From positions 124,001 to 188,000 of the forward strand of contig JBBMOL010000252.1 of assembly GCA_037954665.1 (NCBI GenBank): a stretch of 64,000 nt of DNA, written 5' to 3'. This DNA is from Laguncularia racemosa. Its lineage: Eukaryota > Streptophyta > Magnoliopsida > Myrtales > Combretaceae. Positions 1 to 11,058 of the stretch are shown here, one piece after another; position 1 is the stretch's first letter, and each line of letters opens with the position of its first letter. A program made the position numbers and the translations under genes. A model generated the notes under the pieces. That model was not told the DNA's origin, ran no database searches, and was given only the letters and a program-made list of their open reading frames with translations.

Positions 1-2754
1 GCACCTCAGATGGAGACATAGGAGTCAAGACTATTCGTGTACCATCCTTTTGAAACATGTAAGTGTTTCTAAACCAGTCATGTAACACCTTTCTATCAAA
101 TAACCAGGGTCTACCTAACAATAAGTGAAAGGCGCACATAGGAAGCACATCACAGATAATCTCATCATTATATTTTTCTCCTATATTGATTGGTACCTTT
201 GCCCATTGTGTAACATGCAGACTACCTCAGTTATCCAACCAATGCAATTTATAAGGGCTAGGATGTGGGCTAGTGGCTAGTTGTAAGTTATCTACTAATG
301 CAGCAGATATGACATTAGTGCAACTACCACCATCTATGAAAAGCACACAAAGGTTACATCGAATTTGACAAGGTGTGTAGAACAGGTTCTCCCTCTATAT
401 GTCCCTGACATTTGGAGATAAAGTCAAAACCCTACATAACACATTAATAGGCAAGTAATTTTCACCCTTTTTGTCCTCATGTGTCTCAGTGTTTTGATCA
501 TCATAATACTCTTGCAAGGCTATGGATACATTTGTAGGCTTGACAGCTTCTTCCTCATCTTCTTCTTTGGTGCCCTCTATAACAATCATTACTCTTTTAT
601 TGGGACATTGTGTAACCATATGTCCAAATCCCATGCATTTGAAACATTTAATTTGGCACATCTTCCCACAGGTTAACCCCGGTACTATCTGCCTAACATC
701 AGATCCAACTACCTCTTTGCCTTTTCTAGAAACAATTTTCTCCTTTTCTGTGCTAAGGATAACTCTGTCTACAGTCCTAGCATGTTCGCCTACTCCCTTT
801 GGTCCACCCAACTGACCATCAACCCCTATGGGTTTAGTAGTGGTATTAGGCCTGTTAGTAGTGACTCGGAATAGATTAGATTGCTTTTACCTTTCCACTT
901 TCAAGGCTAACTGTATAGCCTCATCAAGTGTACTATACATTTGCAGCTCAACAACACAGGCTATCTCATATTTCAACCTAGACACAAAATGTGCTAGGGT
1001 TTGCTTAGGAGGCTCTACTGATCCACATCTGATCATTAATGTCTCAAAGTTCTAGACATAGTCATCCATTGTTTTGCTTCCCTACCTCAATTTTTGGAGA
1101 TGCATAAACAATTCCTACCTATAGTGCTCAAGAATTAATCTTTTCCTCAGAACTTGTTTCATGTCTCTCCATGTGTGTATTTCAGCCTCTCCATCCCTTC
1201 ACCTACTGATCACCAGATTCTTCCATCACAAGGCAGCATAACCTATGAACTCTACAGTTGAAAGACAAACTCTGGTGTTATCATTGATCTCATATTGATG
1301 TGCCTAAAAGGAAGATTAAGCACAACAAAAATAATCCAACTAACAATCCCCAAAAGACAAGGTCAATTCAGTTCAATTTAGAGCAATATTGTTGCATAAA
1401 CCCTAAATGCAACAGCTGATCCGAATGCATAGTTCATGAAATGAATATCACAATGATATACTCCTCAATGAAGATCACTAATTAAACTTGAAAAGCCACA
1501 TGAATACTACACAAAATCAACAAGAACAATGGTCGTGATCCAACTTCCACAACACTTGCTTTCATGGTTAAAAAATGTGCGAAATGAAAGAATAGAATTC
1601 AAGGCTAAAAACCAATCAATTAGGCAATAATAATTTGATTACAAATGCAATCAAATCTAACCAAGAAAGCTTCAACCCAACCCTAGATACGACTCACTAG
1701 AGAAGAAAAGAAACACAACAAATAGAAATTGATACAACTCACAATTTCTCCTTGTTGCACTCGCCACAATTCCAACTCTTAGGATTGAAATTGATAAGAG
1801 GGATTGAACTAAGGATGAACCCTAATTTTCTCATGAAAATGATGTGTCTATTCTGAAAATTGTACCTTTAAAACCCTACTTAAGAAAGTATTTATACTTG
1901 CTCCCTTTAGGGTTAAAAAGTCTACAAAATTACAACTATGCCACTTTTAGGGTGGCCAGTACTAAATGAAAATTACAAACAAATGAAAGTGTCCCAAAAG
2001 AAAATTACAACATAAGATGGTCCAATAACAATTACAAAGTATAAAAATAATATAAATCTTCAAGAGCCAATGCTTCGAAGTGAAATCAATCGCATTGGGC
2101 CTTTGGATGCAAATCTAATAATGTCTCGTGGCCATCAACTAATGTAAGTCATTTGGCATCTCATGGAGAAATATTATTGTACATGTAAGATTATTACTCA
2201 AATATTTATTAGATAAAAGAAATAAAGTGAAATATGAGCGATTTGGGTCATCATCTAAATTGAGTTCTGAGAGCATCTATGGTGCTGGAAAATTTCCCAT
2301 CACATAACACTAAAAAAGGCCCTCAATCTTATCCTCCCAATCTAGGTAATCGTCTATTGAACCTCTACCATCAAATGAAGGCATTTTCAACTTCACATAT
2401 TCTAGTCCCCGATGTGGCCTGAAATCTCTATTTGGGTATGGATAAGTCATCATCTCTCTCTTCCCTAAAGGCATGATGATCTCCTTTCACTCTCCTTCCC
2501 ATATTTCCTCCTCTTACTCCCTCCCTTTGAACGTTCTGAGGAGCTACTCTAGGTGGTGGTGCCTAAGGATTCGCCACTGGTGGTTATGGCATCATCATCC
2601 TATCAATCTTTATTGCTAGTGTAGCAACAATAGTGGTATGGTCCTGAAGCTGTTCCTCCAAACTTCTCCCACCTACAATAGGATGACCCTATCTTCCACC
2701 AACTTGGCTATTAGCCTCATTGCCAATTCTCCCATTCACACTATCATTCGGCAT
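1..2754 (-). pseudogene. gag-protease remnant of element F
   Basis: The start codon is taken at 2754-2752 (MPNDSVNGR), just downstream of the leader. A capsid-like core (KLKMPSFDGRG, DDYLDWEDKIEGLF) lies at about 2400-2310. After the solo LTR it continues at about 1295 (EINDNTRVCLSTVEF, WRDMKQVLRKR). The CCHC knuckle (CFKCMGFGHMVTQC) is at about 660-610, and an aspartic protease site of IDGGS type is at about 330. The longest intact stretch is 811-395. Several stops interrupt the frame, some at positions where related gags carry Gln or Trp. It would have packaged RNA and processed the polyprotein; it cannot now make full Gag. Confidence 0.85.
1296..2302 (-). mobile_element. solo LTR of the element F family inside F gag
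   Basis: About 1007 bp begins TGATGTG and ends CCCATCA on the + strand, so the termini are inverted repeats. It resembles the F LTR at 3816-4572, for example around 1890-1960 and 4270-4340 (LTR leader with TTTATACTTGCTCC and a gene-like 'tggccag' block). Flanks are CATAT (1291-1295) and CATAA (2303-2307), a 4/5 target duplication. Removing the LTR and one flank rejoins the gag frame. No internal sequence remains, so unequal LTR recombination is inferred. Confidence 0.75.
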
Positions 2755-3798
2755 AGTTGTGGATTTGATTTGTCAAATTACAAATATAGTCTAAAATAAT
2801 GTAGTACACTCCCTTCACTACAACCACACTTCACCTGCCACACAAGAATCAAACCACCTACAAAAGTAAACACAAAAAAAACTCCGCTTAACTTCACATA
2901 CCATGGCAACACACACTCTTACACACCCACAGTGCAACAAACAACCAATGCAACACACACTGTCCTACACTTCAATTATGACAACAATAAGTTGAAGCAA
3001 TAATTAAACACTTCCCAATTAGCAAGTTAATGAATTCAACTAAGCAAGTGTTCAAGCATCAATACATAATAACTTCCACACTTTAATGTTTGTTTTGAAA
3101 TTCAAATTTGAACCACTATGATTCCCTTTTTAATCACGGTACAAACACACACCTCCACTTGGACCCTTTCACCACTACACACACAACACAACACGTTGCA
3201 ACACCCCATCACAACATAACTCACTCCGCCACACACACACCTCACTCACGGTGAAAGTTTCAAACACAACTCCACTTTACATGCAGCACCCTTCAATCCA
3301 CTAAAACACTAACTCCACTACACTCACGGCTTAACAAAATTTAAATACCACTCTTAATGCAACTTCTCCACAAATGGTAAGAAACAAATTCAAATTCAAA
3401 TAACATTCAATCAACTATTACACAATAACTTCTTCAACTTAATGAATGTGTTTAAATTTCAAATAATTTCCTAATCTCCATACAAGGCAAATTTGAAAAT
3501 TGCAAATGACAATCCTCAAATTTCCGAAAACACAACAAGCAATTCACTCTTCTTTGTCTCAGTAGATGTAGCTTCAATTTTGAGCAAGCATAAAGGAACA
3601 CTCCTCCTTCCCTCACGGCAAGTTCAAGAAGACAAATGTTACTACAAGTACTCCATGTCCACTTCAACAACAACAATTAGAATACAACATAAACCACAAT
3701 CAACTACAATTTCACTTTAATAATTTGGATCGAGAAATCAAATTCAAGAACCCTAAATATCAAGTGAAGTTCACACAATTCCCCTTCTCCAAAACCGT

Positions 3799-3810
3799 GC
3801 TCTGATACCA
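3799..3810 (-). other. primer binding site of element F
   Basis: The minus strand reads TGGTATCAGAGC, complementary to the 3' end of plant initiator tRNA-Met. It lies 5 bp from the LTR end at 3816, the expected place for minus-strand DNA priming. It sets the orientation of F. Confidence 0.9.
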
Positions 3811-3815
3811 AATTA

Positions 3816-4627
3816 TGATGTGTCTTGATTCCAAATCACAAGCACACAATACAAATGAATAATCAACCACATAAATTGGACTAAAAGATGGCGTGATGAA
3901 CTTGATTCCAATTAAGCAAAATACCAAATGGGACTATGATCAAATAAGTATGTGATTTTCAATGGAAAATCATGCAATTACACTATGATTCAATTTCAAA
4001 TTGAAAAGATCAAATCTAAAAATTATAACCCCAATCCACGTGAATGAACAAGTAAGCACAAATTGTACCTAGATATTACTCACTAAACACAATTTGTAAC
4101 AACAAAAAAAGAACATTAATATTACTCACAATCTACCTTTGTTGATTCTCGCCACAATTTCACAAGAAATTGATAAGAGATCTTTGATTGCAAGGATGGA
4201 ACCTCATGGCACAAAGTGTATGTTTTCTCAAAATTATCAAAAAGCTTTCTCAAAAACCCTAGTTAGCAAGTATTTATACTTGCTCCAATTAGGGTAAAAG
4301 TATACTAAAAATTACAAAGATGCCACTAAGTGGCCAGTTCCAAAATCATGAAATACAAGTATAAAATAAAATGGTTGGTTCTCATAAGTAACAATTACAA
4401 ATACAAATGGTCTTCAAGTGGCCGGTTCTTCACTTCAATTGAATAATTTGTGGGCCATTGGATGTGACTCCGAGAATGTCCCGCAAATTGATCCTTAGTG
4501 CATGTTATTTGGCCATCCTATAAAAACCAATAAATGTACCTGCTAGAGTACAAAATCAAACATTATTAGATAACATGTGGCCATATGTGGATTCTGGGCT
4601 CATGTATCCAAGTCAAGTTTCCCATTA
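3816..4627 (-). repeat. 5' LTR of element F (U3 side uncertain)
   Basis: It begins TGATGTGTCTTG on the + strand next to the primer site. Similarity to the solo LTR is clear to about 4572 (last shared words ATTATTAGATAA) and weak to about 4627 (TTTCCCATTA against TTTCCCATCA). Either the U3 part diverged or it was deleted. Confidence 0.65.
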
Positions 4628-5082
4628 CTGGAACCATAGGGTTGATTCCCATCAAGACTATCATAGTATATCCAATTATTGTGACCAAAAGTATCAATTA
4701 ATAAAAAGTAGTCTCGTCCGAACGCTCGCTCTAAATGCTAAACTAGCCACCATGGTCGCAGTCAGTTCCTACTATCCCATACGAGACCCACACCTTATAC
4801 AGCATCCGGTTGACTTCTCTTCACTTCCATGACTACTTTATGTAAGTACTGACCCTATTAACTATTCGCCGCACCACCTTTGTATCCTATGTACCTACAT
4901 TACTTTTGTCACTCTCCGCATTGGGTAAGTATGCACAAGCAACATTACAGATACTTAGGCAAAGTATTAATCCATTTTAGATTTCCTAGATCTAGCATGC
5001 AATACATAACTATCTCATACCTAGAAAGGTAAAGCCACAAGACGATCTTCAATTAGCTAATCCTCCAATTTAATTAGAAGAT
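4628..5082. other. unassigned spacer between elements F and B
   Basis: An open frame of 85 codons (4575-4832, +) has no recognisable domain, overlaps the frayed LTR edge, and has no supporting intron or regulatory signals. I see no RNA gene or repeat here. It may be old transposon sequence. Confidence 0.4.
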
Positions 5083-5618
5083 TGTAAAACTCAATAAAAA
5101 TAATAAATTGGGGCAAATGGAAGTAAAAAGAGTTTAGTATTAGGGGCAATTTGGTCATTTGACAAGGAGGGTATAAATAAGCCATCGTATGTTATCCTAA
5201 CCCTTTTCCCACATTCTACACTACAACACCTCATAGTGTAAGGACAAACCCTGGAAGAGAAAGGTGATTGCTACACCCCAATGATATGACCAAATGCCTA
5301 TGTTAAGTGAATTGATCAATAACTCTTGATCTTCGTTTACATGTGTATGATACTAATTCGTGTTAATTTCATTGGATTTCATTGCAGAATGATCAGTACA
5401 AGAAAAGGTTCAGGATAAGACTTTGATTGTTGGAGCAATCCAAGCCAATAAGTCATTTAATTAAACCTAATTAGTGTTCCAATGATAGAAACAATGCATA
5501 ATTAGGCTTAAAAGTGAAGGATTTCATCTAAGCTTTGAAGAATTGGAATTTAGCAAATTAGGAAAAGGATTCACAATAGAATAGTGGAGTACACAACCAG
5601 GTACACACCTGTATAAAG

Positions 5619-5807
5619 TTACAAAAGTGTACAAAAAGGTATACAGCTATAGTACATAATTGTATACTTAGGCGTGTCAAATTACAAAAGTGTATAGAAA
5701 GGTACACAACTAAAGTACATGCTCGTATACTTAAGCATATCAAATTATAAAAGTTCATAGAAAGGTAAATGGCCACAATACATGACTGTATAGCCTATCG
5801 TGCTAAA
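5619..5807 (+). repeat. 63-bp minisatellite in the B LTR, three copies
   Basis: Units start near 5619, 5682 and 5745, each with 'ttacaaaagtgtatagaaagg' type words followed by a 'gtacat..gtatactta' block. The period is a multiple of 3, so a 72-codon antisense frame runs through it with 21-residue repeats; that frame is a by-product, not a gene. The matching area of the D LTRs holds fewer, more divergent copies. Confidence 0.75.
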
Positions 5808-6330
5808 GTATACAACCTAATGCATAGCTGTATATCTTGAGAAATTTCTTTATTCAATTTCTTTTCTTCTTATTCGAATTCTATTAACCTTAAACACCTT
5901 ATACAACCCTAGAAATTCTACCAGAGTAAGAGAAGTGATCCTATAACACTAAGTGAACAAAATTAAGTAACCTAGACAATACTTAGACCAGTACTAAGAT
6001 TGAATTATCTACATTTTAACAATTAGTTAATGACAAGTTGTGATTAAGATTGCCTTTTTATGTACGTGTAACCTTATTTGTTACTTATGATTATTAGGAT
6101 AATTATGGAACTAGAATAATTTGTATCAAATTGGATTAAGTTGCTTGCTGGTTGTGCTTGGCTTGGCCTAAGGGCTCGTAGTGACAAATCTCCAATGGGT
6201 ACCCCCAATGATCTTTGTGTGATGCTATCCCTAGTAAAGTTGTGCATTGAAATGATCTAGGTAAATTTAAGGACTCATGGGTGTTAGGACCCATAGTGGC
6301 AATTCTCAACACTATACTATGCATTAAGTG

Positions 6331-6334
<4 letters not shown>

Positions 6335-6372
<38 letters not shown>
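6335..6372. repeat. (TA)n microsatellite
   Basis: About 19 TA units inside the element B LTR, absent at the same place in the D LTRs, so it arose after the copies split. Confidence 0.9.
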
Positions 6373-6378
<6 letters not shown>

Positions 6379-6961
6379 TTTGGTAAGGTCATAAGTACCC
6401 CCTTTGTTGTAGCTTGCTATTTGAATGTTTATATTATTACATTGATGTATGTGACTTACATTATACTTGATCATGCGCATGTGTTTATGGGTTATATGTA
6501 CTGGGCATTAGCTCACCTTTCAAGGATCATTTTTTTTAACTACAAGCATAGATAAACACACTTCCTATGACAAGAACCTAGGGTCATATGCTTAGGATGA
6601 GAGCGATGTAGATCACTATTACTACTATGACGACTAGGTGAAGAAAGAAACTAAAGTTCTTTATATGTATTGACATGGTGACTTCTACTGGAGTATGATA
6701 GGCTAGTAAATTTCTAGAAGTTCAACTGTTTGTAGACTTTGATTAAAAATGATGTACCAAGATTAGCTTACAAGCAATTGGTGGCTTGTAATGTGATTTA
6801 TTTGAATCATTATGAATGTCGTCAGATGAATAATTTCAATTGTGAGTACTAGTTATTGCAAGTTACATAGTATTAGTTGAGTTAAGAGCCTTAACATGTC
6901 TTTACCCTGTAAGGACATGTAGCAGGTAGTGGCACTCTAGGTCCGGGTGTTACAGCTTGAG

Positions 6962-6973
6962 TGATATCAGAGC
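6962..6973 (+). other. primer binding site of element B
   Basis: TGATATCAGAGC, one mismatch from the initiator tRNA-Met complement, 7 bp downstream of the LTR end. The equivalent site in D (29443-29454) is a perfect match. Confidence 0.85.
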
Positions 6974-7355
6974 TTAGGTTTGATGATCCTTAAAAACTAG
7001 GTGATGACCAATAGGTATAGGTTTCAAACATTAGAAAGTAAGTTGTGATCCTTAGATGAATTAAGAATTGAATTTGTAGGACGGTGATATATGAAGAGAG
7101 TGAGTGAAATTATGGGTTGATTGGTTGGTTCAATAGTATATTTTACATTAATTATTATCTTTATTTGTAGTTCTTTTAATTTCTATTTTATTCATATATA
7201 AGTATACATGTATCTATAGACATATATATGTATATATATAGTTGTATAACAACACTAACTTTTAAATTGACACTAACTCTCGGGTCTATTCAATTATTTC
7301 CTTTTAAACAGAATGCCTTCAAAATAATTACCAAGCTAGGAGCATCAAGAGGTGT

Positions 7356-8071
7356 TGACACAAACCCTAGATATCGATCTAAGACCCAGTGTTCAAGAAG
7401 GATTCAAACCCGAGAATCAAAATTGAATCGAAAACGAAACGTAACCCGACCCCAATCGAACCCGTCGATTAGAACCTAAGCTATCCGGATTGATTTCTCC
7501 AAGCGTTTAGGATGAAGAAATCGAAGGAAGTTCTATTGCAAGAACTAAAGAAGAGAGGATTCTCTCAAGGAAAATTTCTTTCTCCAATTGATAAAAAGTG
7601 TCCTTTCAAATGACAAAACGAAGTGTTATAGTCGAAAAAAAAAACATAAGCTGGCGGCCTAAATGCATATATGGCCGGCTTTGAAATAACGGAAGAAAAC
7701 AAAAAGACGTTCTACGAATGTCTAGGCCCGCACCAAGGCCGGTGGCCTTGAAATTTAGGTCGGCAGCCTTAACCCGCCGGCGTTGCTTCCCTCAAGGCCG
7801 ACCAAGAAGGCCGGCTCTCCTTTGCCTCTAGGCTGGCGGCCTTCCCTTTATTGAAGGCTGTCATTCCATCGTTGATGGCCTTCACTTCGTCCGTGCTTTG
7901 ATATATTATGTTTACTAGCTCGGGACTTAAATTAGACTTGTGTCGACCTGCTTCTTACTCTTGGAGTTCCATAACTAATCCTTGCAAGGCTTCTCCCACT
8001 CGTTTAGCTCTAGCTCTTGTCATTGGACCTCCAATACCATGTAGCGGGTCATTAGACTTTGGCTTGTGAAC
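7356..8071 (-). repeat. inverted LTR (left arm of element A)
   Basis: The reverse complement matches 10363-11053, including the pol C-terminal coding part inside the LTR (PKSNDPLHGIGGPMTRARAK on the minus strand) and the U5 end. It lacks about the first 25 bp of the LTR. By eye more than 90% of bases match, with small indels, so the arms were near identical when formed. Confidence 0.9.
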
Positions 8072-8107
8072 AAATGCGTGGAAAACAGCATTTAAAAAAA
8101 AAAAAAC

Positions 8108-10629
8108 AACTATTACCAAATTCGCATGAAAGAGGGAGATGAGTGGAAAACAGCTTTTAAAACTAAGCATGGTTTATATGAGTAGATGGTAATGCCTTTT
8201 GGATTAACAAATGTGCCTAGCATGTTTATGAGGTTAATGAATCATGTTCTTTGTGCTTTCATTGGGAAGTTTGTTGTTGTATACTTTGATGACATCTTAG
8301 TTTATAGCAAAACTATAAGTGAACATGTTCAACATTTGCAAAGTGTGTTTACTGTTTTGAGAGGAAACAAATTGTATGCGAACTTGAAAAAGTGCACCTT
8401 TTGTATGGAAACTGTGGTTTTTCTTGGCTTTGTCGTAGATGCAAAGGGGATTGCTATAGATGAAGAAAAGGTGAAGGTGATTCGGGAGTAGCCGACACCA
8501 AGGAATGCAAGTGAGGTCAGGAGGTTTCATGGGCTAGCAAGCTTTTATAAGAGATTTGTTAGGGACTTTAGTTCCATAGCTGCTCCTCTAAATGATCTTG
8601 TTAAGAAGAACACCGAGTTCAAGTGGACTGAAGTGCATGAGCAAGCTTTTAAGACTTTGAAAGGTAAGTTGACTAATGCACCTTTACTTGTTTTACCTAA
8701 TTTTGAAAAAGTTTTTGAGATTGAATGCGATGCTTCCGGGAAAGGTATTAGTGGTGTTTTGATGTAGGATTCCAAGCCAATCGCTTATTTTAATGAAAAG
8801 CTTAGTGGTGCTACATTAAATTACCCAATCTATAACAAGGAGCTATATGCTTTGGTGAAGACCTTGCAGACTTGGCAACATTACTTATGGCATAAGGAGT
8901 TCATCATTCATTCCGATCATGAGAGTTTGAAGTTCCTGAAAACTCAAGGTAAGTTGAACAGGAGGCATGTGAAATGGATGGAGTTCATTGAGACCTTCCC
9001 ATATGTGATCAAATACAAGCAAGGAAAAGAGAATGTGGTAGCTGATGCACTTTCTCGAAGGTATTCACTTTTGACTTCTTTGCAAACTAAATTGCTTGGG
9101 TTTAAATTCATTAAGGAGTTATATGAGATTGATGCTGACTTTGGTCGAATTTGGGCTGCTTGTGCTGAGTCTGGATATTCTGATTTCTATAGGCATGATG
9201 GGTATTTGTTTAAGAAAGATAAGTTATGCGTGCCTAAAAGCTCTATACGTGAATTGCTAGTGAGGGAAACACATGGGGGTGGTTTGATGGGACACTTTGG
9301 TGTTAAAAAGAATTTGGATATTTTACATGAACATTTTTATTGGCCAAAAATGATGATGTGCAAATTGTGTGTGACAAGTGCATTGCATGTAGACAGGCTA
9401 AATCCAGAGTAATGCCCCATGGAGAATACATTCCATTACCTGTGCCTAATCAACCTTGGACTGACATTTCTATGGATTTTGTATTAGGGTTACCACAATC
9501 TCAAAGTGGCAAAGATAGCATATTTGTTGTTGTTGATAAGTTTAGTAAGATGGCTCACTTCATTGCCTGTTCTAAAACTAATGATGCACAACATATTGTC
9601 GATTTGTTCTTTAGGGAGATTGTACGGTTGCATGGCTTGCCTAAATCCATTGTGAGTGATAGGGATGTGAAATTTTTAAGTCATTTTTGGCGTACTTTGT
9701 GGAATAGGCTAGGCACTAAATTGTTGTTCTCTATTGTTGCACACCCTCAAAATGATGGTCGGATGGAAGTAGTCAATAGGACTCTTTCAACCTTGTTGCG
9801 TGCTATGATTCATAAGAATTTGAAATAATGAGAGAAATGTCTACCACATGTAGAATTTGCATATAATAGGACTGTGCATTTCACTACATCTTATTCTCCA
9901 TTTGAGGTGGTGTATGGTTTTAACCCTCTGACTCCATTGGATATTTTTCCTTTACCTGTTAACGAATTTGTTGATCTTGATGGAAAGAAAAAGGCAGAGT
10001 TTGTGAGGGAATTACATGCTCAGGTTCGCGCCAACATTGAGAAGAAAAATGAGCATTATGCTCGACAAGCCAATAAGGGTCTTGTGAAGACTGTTTTTCA
10101 TCCAAGAGATTGGGTGTAGGTACATCTGAGAAAGGAGAGATTTGCTTAACAACGGAAATCTAAGTTGCACCCCAAGGGAGATGGGCCATTTCAAATGTTG
10201 GAGCGCATCAATGATAAAGCTTACAAGATTGACTTGCCAAGTCACTATGGTAATGTAAGCGCAACTTTTAATGTTTCTGACCTTTCTCTGTATGATGCAG
10301 GTGATTCGAGGACGAATCTTTCCGAGGAAGGGGGGAATGATGGGGATCAAGTAGCATCAAGAGTTCACGAGCCAAAGTCTAATGACCCGCTACATGGTAT
10401 TGGAGGTCCAATGACAAGAGTTAGAGCTAAACAAGTGGGAGAAGCCTTGCAAGGATTAGTTATGGAACTCCAAGAGCAAGAAGCAGGTCAACACAAGTCT
10501 AATTCAAGTCCCGAGCTAGTAAACATAATATATCAAAGCACAGACGAAGCGAAGGCCATCAATGATGGAATGACAGCCTTCAACAAAGGGAAGGTCGTCG
10601 GCCTAGAGGCAAAGGAGAGCCGGCCTTGA
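8108..10629 (+). pseudogene. pol remnant of element A: RT (partial), RNase H, integrase
   Basis: It starts inside RT (YYQIRMKEGDEWKTAF). RT palm is at about 8290 (VVYFDDILVYSK), RNase H at 8720-9060 (IECDASGKGIS, ADALSRR), the integrase zinc-binding region at 9290-9400 (GHFGVKKNL, CDKCIACRQ), and the DDE core at 9460-9780 (DISMDFVLGLP, SDRDVKFLSHFW, MEVVNRTL). The C-terminal part (HPKGDGPFQML, FNVSDLSLYDA, SRTNLSEEGG) enters the LTR and ends PMTRVRAKQVGEALQGL, a CRM-type tail. Stops lie before 8186, at 8489, 8765, 9826-9831 and 10117. Most fit TGG or CAG decay. One frameshift is near 9350. Confidence 0.9.
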
Positions 10630-11053
10630 AGGAAGCAACGCCGGCGGGTTAAGGCTGCCGACCTAAATTTCAAGGCCGCCGGCCTAGACATCCGTAGAAC
10701 GTCTTTTTGTTTTCTTCTGTTATTTCAAAGCCGGCCATATATGCATTTAGGCCGCCAGCTTATGTTTTTTTTTTCGACTATAACACTTTGTTTTGTCATT
10801 TGAAAGGACACTTTCTATCAATTGGAGAAAGAAATTTTCCTTGAGAGAATCCTCTCTTCTTTAGTTCTTACAAAAGAACTTCCTTCAATTTCTTCATCCT
10901 AAACGCTTGGAGAAATCAATCCGGATAGCTTAGGTTCTAATCGACGGGTTCAATTGGGATCGAGTTATGTTTCGTTTTCGATTCAATTTCGATTCTCGGG
11001 TTTGAATCCTTCTTGAACGTTGGGTCTTAGATCGATATCTAGGGTTTGCGTCA
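10338..11053 (+). repeat. 3' LTR of element A (right arm)
   Basis: It begins TGATGGGGATC after a purine tract (GGAAGGGGGGAA, 10326-10337) and ends TTTGCGTCA. The pol frame continues about 290 bp into it, to TGA at 10627-10629. The start is placed by analogy with element C, where the LTR also begins TGAT after a purine tract. Confidence 0.75.
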
Positions 11054-11058
11054 GGTGT

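Larger units (their letters stand above)
1..4627 (-). mobile_element. Ty3/gypsy element F, 5' half, minus strand, cut by window edge
   Basis: Read on the minus strand the order is: truncated LTR (about 4627-3816), primer binding site (3810-3799), leader of about 1 kb (3798-2755), then gag and protease running out of the window at base 1. A same-family solo LTR lies inside gag. RT and integrase are not in view. Gag shows a plant gypsy type capsid region and a CCHC knuckle; protease shows the IDGGS active-site form. Several in-frame stops make it non-coding. The upstream LTR border is uncertain because similarity to the solo LTR fades after about 4572. Confidence 0.85.
5083..6954 (+). repeat. 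5' LTR of element B
   Basis: About 1872 bp from TGTAAAACTC to GGTGTTACA, aligning along its length with the D LTRs. A TATA box (GGTATAAATAAGCC, about 5169-5182) lies in the same place as TATAAATAGGCC in D. It holds a 63-bp minisatellite and a TA microsatellite, both expanded relative to D. Confidence 0.85.
7356..11053 (+). mobile_element. CRM-like element A with inverted LTRs, nested in B gag
   Basis: The insert is 3698 bp with termini TGAC...GTCA and a perfect 5-bp target duplication GGTGT (7351-7355 and 11054-11058). Removing it plus one GGTGT copy makes B gag collinear, base for base in length, with the same stretch of D (29814 onward). The left arm is the reverse complement of the LTR at the right end; between them lies pol from mid-RT to its C terminus. 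No 5' LTR in normal orientation, primer site, gag or protease is present. Both outer termini are therefore U5 ends. This is not the structure of a normal LTR element. Confidence 0.9.

Noticed and set aside
5558..5776. 72-codon antisense frame with 21-residue repeats in the B LTR
   Set aside because: Follows from the 63-bp minisatellite period being a multiple of 3; not conserved in the D LTRs.
7356..11053. Reading element A as a DNA transposon with very long terminal inverted repeats
   Set aside because: The interior encodes RT, RNase H and integrase, the arms are LTRs containing pol coding sequence, and the 5-bp duplication fits retroviral-type integrase.
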